Shown one piece after another: positions 1-7,384 of a stretch of 14,672 nucleotides of DNA. The notes beneath the pieces are model-generated. The model saw only the letters and a list, made by a program, of their open reading frames with translations, searched no databases and was not told the DNA's origin. Source of the DNA: Gammaproteobacteria bacterium (GTDB taxonomy: Bacteria; Pseudomonadota; Gammaproteobacteria; Pseudomonadales; UBA7434). The stretch covers positions 1 to 14,672 of the forward strand of contig JAJRPK010000348.1 of the NCBI GenBank assembly GCA_024280785.1, given 5' to 3'. The stretch's first letter is position 1. Every line of letters begins with the position of its first letter. The position numbers were made by a program, and so were the translations under genes.

Positions 1-1
1 G

Positions 2-634
2 CAACTTGCCACAGACCATCGTATCTCTCCACGTGATGACCTAACGACAGAAATGTTGGCCGCGACGCGCGATAACGGGCAGCAATTGACAGACCTTGAA
101 TACGGGCTTTTCTTTCTTAATTTAATTATTGGTGGAATAGAAACGACCCGAAACGCGACGGCATATGGTATACGCGAACTCATACGACAACCCGATCAAT
201 ACTTAATGCTACAGAAAAATCCCGAACTCATTCCAGATGCGGTAGAAGAAATTCTTCGTTTTCGAGCCCCGATTATAAATTATCGCCGTACGGCAACGGA
301 AGATGTTGACCTGGGAGGGCAAACTATTCGCAAGGGGGATAAGGTTATCGTATGGCTGGCATCGGCTAATCGAGATGAAAACATCTTTAAGGGTCCTAAC
401 CGTTTTGATATTACGCGCTGCCAACGTGAGTCGGTGCAGAAAGATAGCCGTACTTTTGGATTAGGCCCGCATTTCTGTCTTGGTGCGCATTTAGCGCGAT
501 TACAGATTAAGGTTATGCTTGAGGTTATTACATCCCGGATGACTAATGTTCAATTGGCTGGTGAGCCGATAAATGCACTTTCTGGATTTGTGGATGGTTA
601 CAAGGAAATGAATATTACTTATAATCGTCTGTAA
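2..634 (+). CDS. Cytochrome P450, C-terminal part (cut by the left window edge)
   Basis: The open frame runs into the left edge, so the N-terminal half (helices A to about G) lies outside; about 210 residues are visible. Counting from the first full codon, the I-helix oxygen-binding motif GGIETT is at residues 44-49, with the usual acid and Thr. It is followed by the ExxR motif (EILR) and the heme-ligand loop FGLGPHFCLG, whose Cys is the axial thiolate. These are all the diagnostic P450 elements, so this is a soluble bacterial class I monooxygenase that needs a ferredoxin and a reductase, neither of which is in the window. The C-terminus (YKEMNITY) resembles that of the complete P450 at 13196-14443 (IKSMNITF), and the two are clearly homologous. 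The substrate cannot be read from the sequence; related bacterial P450s often act on steroids, terpenoids or fatty acids. An internal ATG at 53 is not a true start because P450 sequence continues upstream of it. Confidence 0.93.
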   Translation, partial: QLATDHRISPRDDLTTEMLAATRDNGQQLTDLEYGLFFLNLIIGGIETTRNATAYGIRELIRQPDQYLMLQKNPELIPDAVEEILRFRAPIINYRRTATEDVDLGGQTIRKGDKVIVWLASANRDENIFKGPNRFDITRCQRESVQKDSRTFGLGPHFCLGAHLARLQIKVMLEVITSRMTNVQLAGEPINALSGFVDGYKEMNITYNRL

Positions 635-673
635 GTGATCATCTGCAATTGATGAAAGCGAAGTACGAATACC

Positions 674-702
674 TGATAGTACTGAAAGTGATAGTACTGA
701 AA
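674..702. repeat. Two-copy 14-nt direct repeat, period 15
   Basis: TGATAGTACTGAAA occurs at 674-687 and again at 689-702, one base apart. Further AGTAC cores lie just outside (around 662 and 705). The repeat sits between the P450 stop and the katG regulatory region. No function is evident; it may be a small tandem duplication or an AGTAC-centred protein-binding array. Confidence 0.6.
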
Positions 703-738
703 CCAGTACCGTAAGAAGTTTTGTAGAAGTATCGTAGA

Positions 739-775
739 TAAGGAAATACCTATCAACCTAATAGGTTATTCCAAT
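739..775 (+). promoter_or_regulatory. Candidate OxyR binding site upstream of katG
   Basis: The centre is CTAT (750-753), a 7-base gap, then ATAG (761-764), exactly the central layout of the OxyR consensus (ATAG-N7-CTAT, 7-nt spacer, ATAG-N7-CTAT, with an inner t and a in each half). By hand count the left half (739-753) matches 7 of 10 consensus positions and the right half (761-775) matches 8 of 10. The site is about 60 bp upstream of the katG start, a usual position for OxyR activation of a catalase gene. OxyR itself is not in the window. No convincing -35/-10 pair was found just downstream, which is common at activator-dependent promoters. Confidence 0.5.
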
Positions 776-785
776 TGTTTAGTTG

Positions 786-808
786 ACTATGGCCTGCCGT
801 ACCATAGT
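786..808. repeat. Inverted repeat in the katG leader
   Basis: ACTATGG (786-792) pairs with CCATAGT (802-808) around a 9-nt loop, and a T-rich run follows. It lies between the OxyR-like site and the katG ribosome binding site. It could be a weak leader hairpin or attenuator, or a second protein-binding dyad. Its role is unknown. Confidence 0.4.
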
Positions 809-836
809 TCTTCTTTTTGAATAGGGGAGCAATATC

Positions 837-3071
837 ATGTTTAAACGAAAAAGACTTTCAATAGCTTTCATAGTGCTTGGCTTATACACGATGTTGTCTA
901 TTAATTTCGCGAATGCCCAAGCAGACATGGCCACCAATGATCATTGGTGGCCTAACCGTTTGAGTTTAGAGCCACTGCGCCAGCATTCCCCAAAATCAGA
1001 CCCAATGGGTGAAGAGTTCAATTACGCTGAAGCGTTTGAGAGTCTTGATCTGGATGCGGTAAAACAAGACCTCATCAATACTATGACAACCTCGCAGGAC
1101 TGGTGGCCAGCCGATTATGGGCATTACGGGCCATTTTTTATTCGTATGGCATGGCACAGTGCAGGCACTTATCGTCTTAGCGATGGTCGTGGTGGTGCAG
1201 ATGGCGGGATGCAACGTTTTGCCCCTCTCAATAGCTGGCCTGATAATGCCAATTTAGACAAGGCAAGGCGCTTGCTGTGGCCGCTCAAACAGAAATATGG
1301 AAAGAATATTTCATGGGCCGATCTCATGGTACTCGCTGGAACGGTGGCGATGGAATCAATGGGCTTTGACACTTTTGGTTTTGCCGGGGGACGGGTAGAT
1401 TCTTGGGAAGCTGACGACATCTACTGGGGCCCAGAGGGCGAATGGCTTGGTGACGCGCGCTATACCAAAGAGCGAGGTTTGGAGCACCCACTTGCTGCCG
1501 TTCAGATGGGTCTTATTTATGTAAACCCTGAAGGCCCAAATGGTAATCACGACCCTTTGGCCGCCGCTCATGATATTCGCGAGACCTTTGCACGGATGGC
1601 GATGAACGATGAAGAGACTGTAGCATTAATTGCCGGTGGACATACCTTTGGCAAAGCTCACGGTGCGGGTAAACCAGATAAGTGTGTCGATGTTGAACCT
1701 GAAGCAGCGGGCCTGGAAGAGCAAGGTCTGGGCTGGATCAATAGCTGTGGCAGTGGCAACGGTGCCGATACCATCACTAGTGGTTTAGAAGGCGCATGGA
1801 CAGTCAACCCAACGGCTTGGACCCATAATTATTTGCAGAACCTTTATAACTGGGAGTGGGTTAAAAGCAAAAGTCCGGCAGGTGCAACGCAGTGGATTCC
1901 CGCTAGTAACTCAGCAGCAAGTCTTGTCCCCGATGCTCACGATTCTTCCAAGCGGCATGCGCCTATCATGTTTACCACTGATCTGGCACTCAAAATGGAT
2001 CCGTCATACCGGAAAATTACTTCGCGCTGGCTGGATAACCCTGAACAGTTTGAAGTGGCTTTTGCTAAAGCGTGGTTTAAATTGACTCATCGTGATATGG
2101 GGCCCAGTTCTCGTTATCTGGGTTCTATGGCGCCGACCGAAGAGTTACTGTGGCAAGACCCGGTACCAAAAGCTAATTACAAACTGATCAGCAATAGAGA
2201 TGCAAACAAGCTCAAAAAGAAGATTCTGGACTCTGGTTTATCGACCGCACAATTGGTTAATACTGCCTGGGCCTCTGCGGCCACCTTCCGTGATACTGAC
2301 ATGCGTGGCGGAGCAAATGGCGGACGAATCCGGCTGGCTCCGCAGAAAAACTGGTCGGTCAATCAGCCCGCTGAATTGGCTAAAGTACTGGATGCCTTGC
2401 AAATGATCCAACAGGGCTACAATGAATCTAACGCCAGAAAGCAAGTCTCTTTGGCAGACCTGATTGTACTGGGTGGAGCGGCAGCGATAGAGCAGGCAGC
2501 TAAGGTAGCTGGTTATAATGTGAAGGTCCCTTTTTCTCCAGGAAGAACGGATGCGTTACAAAGCCAGACTGACGTGAGTTCATTCGCAGTGCTTGAGCCA
2601 ACGGCAGATGGTTTCCGAAACTATTTTTCTGACGATTACGATGCAGAAGGAGGCAGACATTCACCCGCAGAAGCACTTATAGAAAGAGCGAGCCTGTTGA
2701 GCTTGAGTGTACCCGAAATGACAGTTTTAGTTGGGGGTATGCGAGTTCTTAGCGCCAATACCGGGCAGTCTCAGCACGGTGTATTAACCGAGAACCCCGG
2801 AGCATTGAACAATAAATTCTTTGTTAATTTACTTGATATGTCGGTTGAGTGGACGAAATCATCAACGGAAGGTATATATGAGGGGCGTAATCGAGCGACT
2901 GGAGAGCTTAAGTGGACAGGCACTCCAGTTGACTTGATCTTTGGGTCCAACTCAGAGCTACGTGCCGTTGCAGAATTCTATGCGGCAGATGATGCAAAAG
3001 AAGTGTTTGTGTCTGACTTTGTCGATGCATGGACTAAGGTTATGACTCTGGATCGTTTCGACTTGCGATAA
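837..3071 (+). CDS. katG: Catalase-peroxidase with a Sec signal peptide (periplasmic KatG)
   Basis: Bifunctional heme enzyme that removes H2O2 (catalase) and oxidises organic donors (peroxidase). Its 744 residues are the usual two-domain KatG length plus a leader. Residues 1-27 form a clear signal peptide: basic start, hydrophobic core, and ANA before the predicted cut at 27/28. This makes it an exported KatP/KatG2-like form. Distal active-site residues are R103, W106 and H107 (RMAWHSAGTYR), and the proximal heme ligand is H269 (GGHTFGKAHG). The Met-Tyr-Trp cofactor needed for catalase activity is intact: W106, Y228 (LIYVNPEGP) and M254 (RMAMND). The C-terminal half is the usual degenerate duplicate domain without heme residues. 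The ATG start has a strong SD (AGGGGAG, 823-829) at 7 nt. The gene is monocistronic: OxyR-like site upstream, strong terminator after it. Peroxide induction is inferred. Confidence 0.97.
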   Translation: MFKRKRLSIAFIVLGLYTMLSINFANAQADMATNDHWWPNRLSLEPLRQHSPKSDPMGEEFNYAEAFESLDLDAVKQDLINTMTTSQDWWPADYGHYGPFFIRMAWHSAGTYRLSDGRGGADGGMQRFAPLNSWPDNANLDKARRLLWPLKQKYGKNISWADLMVLAGTVAMESMGFDTFGFAGGRVDSWEADDIYWGPEGEWLGDARYTKERGLEHPLAAVQMGLIYVNPEGPNGNHDPLAAAHDIRETFARMAMNDEETVALIAGGHTFGKAHGAGKPDKCVDVEPEAAGLEEQGLGWINSCGSGNGADTITSGLEGAWTVNPTAWTHNYLQNLYNWEWVKSKSPAGATQWIPASNSAASLVPDAHDSSKRHAPIMFTTDLALKMDPSYRKITSRWLDNPEQFEVAFAKAWFKLTHRDMGPSSRYLGSMAPTEELLWQDPVPKANYKLISNRDANKLKKKILDSGLSTAQLVNTAWASAATFRDTDMRGGANGGRIRLAPQKNWSVNQPAELAKVLDALQMIQQGYNESNARKQVSLADLIVLGGAAAIEQAAKVAGYNVKVPFSPGRTDALQSQTDVSSFAVLEPTADGFRNYFSDDYDAEGGRHSPAEALIERASLLSLSVPEMTVLVGGMRVLSANTGQSQHGVLTENPGALNNKFFVNLLDMSVEWTKSSTEGIYEGRNRATGELKWTGTPVDLIFGSNSELRAVAEFYAADDAKEVFVSDFVDAWTKVMTLDRFDLR

Positions 3072-3099
3072 TTTAGTTATATAAAGTAAGAAAGTACAG

Positions 3100-3136
3100 A
3101 AAAAAGGCGGCACTTGTTTCAATGCCGCCTTTTTTT
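3100..3136 (+). terminator. Rho-independent terminator of katG
   Basis: GGCGGCA (3106-3112) pairs perfectly with TGCCGCC (3123-3129) around a 10-nt loop. The stem is flanked by an A-run (3100-3105) and a T-run (3130-3136), so it could work in both directions. It lies about 30 bp after the katG stop. Confidence 0.92.
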
Positions 3137-3401
3137 ATACATAAATTTCACCAGTCCCCCTCTTTTACCCAGCCCATTAGAGCCGCCGTCAATGAACTCC
3201 AGCAGATTGCCTTGCTAGTTCAAACGGTAAATCATTGTTTCTCATAGCTAACTCTACCCAATGCCCTTTACATAGTGCTAATTCACATCCTGGTTGGTAT
3301 TAATTGCCCCCGTTTATTCTCAATTTTCTCGATACGTAAGTTTCCCTTAAGCTTCGCTAGCTATAGTGATCAATATCAAATGCAAAGCGGAGTATTACGT
3401 C
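3137..3401. other. Intergenic region before the ten-gene cluster
   Basis: No credible ORF is seen on either strand. The last part holds a possible -10 hexamer, TATAGT (3362-3367), with no good -35 at the right distance, and a ribosome binding site (CGGAG, 3388-3392) for the next gene. If TATAGT is a real -10, transcription would begin near 3374. That would exclude the upstream GTG at 3366 as the start of the next gene. An activator-dependent promoter is plausible. Confidence 0.35.
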
Positions 3402-4109
3402 ATGTTACTTAGTAGCAACGGACAGCAAGTAAAAGACGACAAAATTAGCCGTCATATAAGTGCCTCAGCAGATTTCAAGCTCTACCCAAGAGGCAGTCGG
3501 GACCGACAGCAGCTAGAAGCTTATATATCTAACAAATACGAGTCAGTCCATAAAGCTGTTTTGACAGAGTTCCTACCCTTGTTACTGACTATGGAGACAG
3601 AGGGTGAAGTTGATGCGGTTGTGGGTCTGTCTTTGGGGGGAAGGCAAGCTATGTTTCTTGAGCAATATCTAGACGGACCTATCGAACAGAAAATTGCCTA
3701 TTTTGAAAAGCGACCTGTGGATCGAAATTCAATTGTTGAAATTGGTAATCTCGCCATAGCTAATCGCGGTACTGGGTTACTGATGTTTATTGTCGTGGCT
3801 ATGATGATGTCAGAAGCAGGGTATAACTGGATGGCGTTTACTGCAACACAACAGGTTAGCCGTTTAATACATCGCTTAGGTTTTGAACCACGAATTCTTG
3901 CGGATGCTAATTCTGGTAGCTTGGTGGAGAATGCCGAGTGCTGGGGGAGTTATTACGATCAAAACCCTAGAGTAATGATCGGTTCCCTAAATAAGGCCAC
4001 GGTTCTTGTTGATAGCAACCCCTTTCTGTCCGAGGTGGTAGGTTTATATAGTAGAAAAATTGCCGGTTTGGTAAAAACATTAGCTACCTTTTCACATGAT
4101 GGACTTTAG
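3402..4109 (+). CDS. Thermostable-hemolysin family protein (GNAT-like, possible acyltransferase)
   Basis: A 235-residue cytoplasmic protein with no signal peptide or membrane segment. Family signatures are FLEQYLDGPIE (85-95), VEIGNLA (112-118), the Ala/Met-rich helix that follows, FTATQQVSRLIHRLGFEP (146-163) and WGSYYDQNPRVM (181-192). These match the Pfam thermostable hemolysin family (delta-VPH of Vibrio). From the pattern of the second half I infer a GNAT-like fold related to autoinducer and N-acyl amino acid synthases, which would fit an acyltransferase better than a toxin; this is not proven. The ATG at 3402 is preferred because CGGAG lies 9 nt upstream; an in-frame GTG at 3366 would add 12 residues and has no SD. 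It is the first gene of the cluster, 43 nt before the acyl ligase. The stop codon lies inside a 22-bp tandem duplication. Confidence 0.85.
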   Translation: MLLSSNGQQVKDDKISRHISASADFKLYPRGSRDRQQLEAYISNKYESVHKAVLTEFLPLLLTMETEGEVDAVVGLSLGGRQAMFLEQYLDGPIEQKIAYFEKRPVDRNSIVEIGNLAIANRGTGLLMFIVVAMMMSEAGYNWMAFTATQQVSRLIHRLGFEPRILADANSGSLVENAECWGSYYDQNPRVMIGSLNKATVLVDSNPFLSEVVGLYSRKIAGLVKTLATFSHDGL

Positions 4110-4131
4110 CTTTTCACATAATGGACTTTAA
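4088..4131. repeat. 22-bp tandem duplication across the stop codon
   Basis: The segment 4088-4109, ending with the TAG stop of the hemolysin-family gene, is repeated directly at 4110-4131 with 20 of 22 bases identical; differences are at 4098/4120 and 4109/4131. It looks like a recent local duplication that lengthened the gap to the next gene. The unit is not a multiple of 3, so the second copy is not in frame. Confidence 0.9.
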
Positions 4132-4152
4132 TACAGGACTATCGATAAAGCT

Positions 4153-5733
4153 ATGAGTGATTTATCTGAACGTCTTCAGTCATATAGCGGTGTAAGAAAT
4201 AGCGAATGTATTGCGCTAACCGATGGGAATCGCCATATTAGTTACGCCGAACTTGGCGATACAGTTATTGCTATATCAAATTGGTTGAACACTTTAAACG
4301 TTAGGGCGATTGCACTGCAGGCTGAAAACAGTATTGACTGGGTTTTAGTTGACCTGGCCTGTCAGGAGATCCACGTTATATGCATTCCAATACCTGAATT
4401 TTTTAGTGCAGAACAAGTATGTCATTGCCTTACTGAGGCCAATGTCGAGTTAATTATTTGTCGAAAGAACTCTAATTTAGAGAATTTCAATGAAGAGAGC
4501 TCCAATGAAGAGAACTCTGATGAAGAGAGATACGGTGAAAGATTTTTTTTGCCGCCTCATTTAGGGGTGTTGTCTTTATCTGCGTTTAGAATAAATGAAA
4601 ACGCTAATGATCTTTTTTCTAGTGTTTCTCAAGACATCCCAAAGGTCACACAAAGAGTTCCTCCCACAACTCAAAAAATTACGTTTACCTCTGGATCTAC
4701 CGGTAATCCCAAAGGTGTTTGTTTAAGTCTGGATCATCAATGGCAGGTTGCTCAATCGCTGGCAGATAGCATTGATATTGATTGTCCGCGACACCTGTGC
4801 CTTTTACCCTTAAGTACATTGTTAGAAAATGTCGCAGGGGTTTACAGCCCTTTGCTTCGAGGCGGCACAGTATACTTGTTAAGCGATATCGATCGTGGAC
4901 TGAGTGGTAGCTCCGGGTTGGATTTGCCGAGCATGCTTGCTTGTATTGATAAAGTTCAGCCCCACAGCCTTATCTTGATACCACAGCTGCTTTTGGCGTT
5001 AGTGGTTTCTTGTCAACAAGGATGGGTGCCGCCCGATTCGTTGAAGTTTGTTGCCGTTGGTGGTGGCAAAGTTTCAAAGCAACTTTTGGAGCTGTCACGC
5101 GAATTTGGAATACCCGTGTATCAGGGCTATGGGTTGTCTGAATGTGGGTCCGTGGTATCGCTCAACACAGCGGCTAGCGATGATATTCAAACAGCCGGAG
5201 AAATATTGTCGCATTGTCGAATCGATATAGAAGACAATGAAATTGTAGTGTCTGGCTCGAGCTATCTTGGCTATCTTGGACAGCCCGATAGTTGGTATCC
5301 CGATAAGGTATACACCGGCGACAAGGGCTTCATCTCTGACAACAAGCTTACCGTTGACGGTCGAATAAAGAATATTCTGATTACCCGTTATGGACGAAAT
5401 ATAAGCCCGGAATGGCTTGAAGCTGAACTAATGGCCACACCTTTAATTAGTGCTTGTTTGGTTGTCGGTGACGATAAACCCTTTATAACGGCAATTCTTA
5501 GTTTGATTGACTCAGTGTCTGACGATGATATCGATAGTTGGATTGATCAAGTTAATCGTCGCTTGCCTGACTATGCCCGAATATTAAGCTGGCTGAGAGT
5601 TTCCAGTAGCGATTTTCAGCAATTTATTACGGCAAATGGCAGGGTCCAGCGGGAACGATATCTCGATGCGCATAGCGAAGTGATAGAGAGCCTTTATGCC
5701 AATCAAAGTCTTTATCTAGTCAAAGAAAGTTAG
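4153..5733 (+). CDS. AMP-forming acyl ligase (ANL superfamily, acyl-CoA synthetase-like)
   Basis: Predicted to activate a carboxylic acid as acyl-AMP and pass it to CoA or another acceptor. Core motifs are in order: P-loop TSGSTGNPKG (179-188), YGLSE (326-330), TGD (388-390) and the hinge GRIKNILI (403-410). There is no carrier-protein domain, so it is a stand-alone 526-residue ligase. Its layout resembles long-chain acyl-CoA synthetases, but the substrate cannot be assigned. Two oddities: the A10 position, normally the catalytic Lys near the C-terminus, reads TANGRVQR with Arg at 497; and residues 113-127 are an acidic repeat (NEESS, NEENS, DEERY) encoded by three imperfect 15-nt units. The start has only a weak SD (AGGA at 4135-4138, 14 nt away). 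The stop lies within the ribosome binding region of the next gene, which suggests coupled translation. Confidence 0.9.
   Translation: MSDLSERLQSYSGVRNSECIALTDGNRHISYAELGDTVIAISNWLNTLNVRAIALQAENSIDWVLVDLACQEIHVICIPIPEFFSAEQVCHCLTEANVELIICRKNSNLENFNEESSNEENSDEERYGERFFLPPHLGVLSLSAFRINENANDLFSSVSQDIPKVTQRVPPTTQKITFTSGSTGNPKGVCLSLDHQWQVAQSLADSIDIDCPRHLCLLPLSTLLENVAGVYSPLLRGGTVYLLSDIDRGLSGSSGLDLPSMLACIDKVQPHSLILIPQLLLALVVSCQQGWVPPDSLKFVAVGGGKVSKQLLELSREFGIPVYQGYGLSECGSVVSLNTAASDDIQTAGEILSHCRIDIEDNEIVVSGSSYLGYLGQPDSWYPDKVYTGDKGFISDNKLTVDGRIKNILITRYGRNISPEWLEAELMATPLISACLVVGDDKPFITAILSLIDSVSDDDIDSWIDQVNRRLPDYARILSWLRVSSSDFQQFITANGRVQRERYLDAHSEVIESLYANQSLYLVKES
4489..4533. repeat. Three imperfect 15-nt repeats inside the ligase gene
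   Basis: Units at 4489-4503, 4504-4518 and 4519-4533 share the core ATGAAGAGA and encode NEESS, NEENS and DEERY. They probably lengthen a surface loop in the N-terminal domain without touching any catalytic motif. The 15-nt period keeps the frame. Confidence 0.8.
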
Positions 5734-5743
5734 AGGAAAATTT

Positions 5744-6415
5744 ATGGGATTTTATGATCATCTTCAGGATTCAACTCAAGCGAGTAGGGAGTACTTGCTC
5801 TCTGCACCGATTATTTCAGCTTGTATGACGGGAGATATTACACTCGGGGATTATGTCGCATTTTTGCAACAAGCCTATCATCATGTAAAGCACACTACGC
5901 CATTACTTATGGCCACGGGGGCTCGTTTACCTGAATCAAAAGAGTGGTTGCGAGAAGCTGTAGCGGAATACATCGAAGAGGAGCTTGGCCATCAAGAATG
6001 GATACTAAATGATATTCAAAATTGTGGTTACGATAAAGAAGAGACTCGAAAAAGTCTACCGAATTTATCCACTGAACTGATGGTGTCGTACGCATATGAT
6101 ATGGTCAATCGAGTAAGTAGTCTCGGATTTTTCGGTATGGTCCAGGTTTTAGAGGGCACCAGTATTCAGCTTGCTGATTTGGCGGCTGATAAAATCCGAG
6201 ATAAGTTGAACCTACCAGAAAATGCATTCAGTTACTTAAAATCACATGGGAAGCTGGATATCGAGCACATAAAGTTTTTTGAATCACTAATGAACCGAAT
6301 TACTGATGAAGCAGATCAACAACAAATTATTCACGCTGCCAATAGATTTTATATCTTATACGGAAATATCTTTAGAGAATTATCCGAGTATCAAGATTCA
6401 CTGGCTGCGGCATAG
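5744..6415 (+). CDS. Heme-oxygenase-like diiron oxidase (HDO), TenA/PqqC-like fold
   Basis: A 223-residue all-helical cytoplasmic protein of the TenA/PqqC/heme-oxygenase-like superfamily, often labelled 'TenA' or 'iron-containing redox enzyme'. A full set of three carboxylates and three histidines with HDO spacing is visible: E80-x2-H83, E137, then H168-x3-D172-x2-H175. The last motif has the same spacing as in Chlamydia CADD, and the ExxH spacing fits UndA-type enzymes. This points to a dinuclear iron site that activates O2, not thiaminase activity; I see no equivalent of the TenA nucleophilic Cys. Known HDOs make alkenes, cleave C-C bonds or oxygenate amines; the reaction here is unknown. 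The ATG has a good SD (GAGGAA, 5733-5738) and follows the ligase by 10 nt, so the two are almost certainly co-translated. The natural guess is that it acts on a ligase-derived substrate. Confidence 0.88.
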   Translation: MGFYDHLQDSTQASREYLLSAPIISACMTGDITLGDYVAFLQQAYHHVKHTTPLLMATGARLPESKEWLREAVAEYIEEELGHQEWILNDIQNCGYDKEETRKSLPNLSTELMVSYAYDMVNRVSSLGFFGMVQVLEGTSIQLADLAADKIRDKLNLPENAFSYLKSHGKLDIEHIKFFESLMNRITDEADQQQIIHAANRFYILYGNIFRELSEYQDSLAAA

Positions 6416-6422
6416 CAACGAG

Positions 6423-6441
6423 TAAAAGAGATAATCTTTTA
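6423..6441. repeat. A+T-rich inverted repeat just after the HDO gene
   Basis: TAAAAGA (6423-6429) pairs with TCTTTTA (6435-6441) around a 5-nt loop, 8 nt past the stop codon. With almost no G-C pairs it would be a poor terminator. It could bind a protein or slightly shield the mRNA end. It is the only structure seen in the 149-nt gap before the dehydrogenase gene, which may hold an internal promoter. Confidence 0.35.
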
Positions 6442-6564
6442 ATGAAATCAAGTATCAATTCAAATGTGTCAGTAGGTTTTTAATCTTGTTAGTTGCAAAC
6501 ACCACTAGATTGATTGCCTGTAAAGGGTTTAGTTTTTCGATGTATTTTCTCCTAAGGTGAAGTG

Positions 6565-7365
6565 ATGGTTTTATCCAAGAAATATGTAGTTTTGACAGGG
6601 GCCACAGGAGGGATTGGTCAGGAGGTAGCTCGTGCGCTAGATAAAGAAGGCTGCCGATTGTTGCTGACGGGTAGAAATCAGGAAAAGTTGAATTCCTTGC
6701 TAAAGAGTCTCAAGGGGGTAAATCATCACGCCGTGTGTGCTGATTTGCAGTCTGAAGAGGGACGAGAAGCCTTACTAAATATGGCAAAAAAACACTCGGT
6801 TGATATTTTAATCAATATGCTAGGGGTCAATCAATTATGCCTGGCAGATGATATGACTGATAAGAATATCGACGAAATTGTTTCAACCAATCTAATTGTG
6901 CCGATGAAATTATGTCGGGATTTTATTCCACTGTTAGGGCAGCAAGAGTCTAGCGTTATTGTGAATGTTGGGTCTATTCTAGGCAGTATTGGATACGCCG
7001 GATCATCAGCCTATTGTGGTAGTAAATTTGGCTTGCGGGGTTTTACAGAATCGCTTAGACGTGAGCTAGCGGCTACGACAACAAAAGTACTTTATTTTGC
7101 TCCCAGAGCAACAAGCACAGCACTGAATACTTTTGCGATGCAGAGTATGAATCAGGAATTGGGAACGGTGGTGGATGAACCGGCGGAAGTGGCAAGGCAG
7201 CTGGTCTTAGCGCTGAAAAAGGGCTCTCGATTAAAAATGTACTATTTAGGCTGGCCCGAAGCTTTTTTTGTTCGATTAAACGGATTGTTACCCAATATTG
7301 TTGATAAGGCTCTTTTTAAAAAGTTAGCGATTATTCGTCGCTATGCCGAAAGTAAACAAAGTTAG
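6565..7365 (+). CDS. Short-chain dehydrogenase/reductase (SDR)
   Basis: A classical SDR of 266 residues that moves hydride between NAD(P)H and a carbonyl or alcohol. The Rossmann motif TGATGGIG is at 11-18. The structural motif is NMLG (84-87), a variant of NNAG, and the catalytic tetrad is N109, S137, Y150 and K154 (YCGSK). R37 in LLLTGRN lies at the end of beta-2, where a basic residue often favours NADP(H); this is suggestive only. The C-terminal 30 residues are hydrophobic and basic and might touch the membrane. The start is chosen as ATG 6565 because AAGG (6554-6557) lies 7 nt before it; an adjacent in-frame GTG at 6562 would add one residue. The gene is separated from the HDO gene by 149 nt and followed after 19 nt by the TPR gene. 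It probably reduces or oxidises a product of the ligase/HDO pair. Confidence 0.92.
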   Translation: MVLSKKYVVLTGATGGIGQEVARALDKEGCRLLLTGRNQEKLNSLLKSLKGVNHHAVCADLQSEEGREALLNMAKKHSVDILINMLGVNQLCLADDMTDKNIDEIVSTNLIVPMKLCRDFIPLLGQQESSVIVNVGSILGSIGYAGSSAYCGSKFGLRGFTESLRRELAATTTKVLYFAPRATSTALNTFAMQSMNQELGTVVDEPAEVARQLVLALKKGSRLKMYYLGWPEAFFVRLNGLLPNIVDKALFKKLAIIRRYAESKQS

Positions 7366-7384
7366 ATCAAGTGAGGAAGTGAAG

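Noticed and set aside
3366..3401. GTG at 3366 as start of the hemolysin-family gene
   Set aside because: It has no SD and overlaps a possible -10 box; ATG at 3402 has CGGAG at good distance.
5744..6415. Calling the HDO gene a TenA thiaminase or transcription regulator
   Set aside because: The metal-ligand set is complete and no equivalent of the TenA catalytic Cys is visible; there is no DNA-binding motif.
7343..7384. ATG at 7343 as start of the TPR gene, overlapping the SDR gene
   Set aside because: It would place 14 charged residues before the signal peptide; ATG 7385 has a strong SD.
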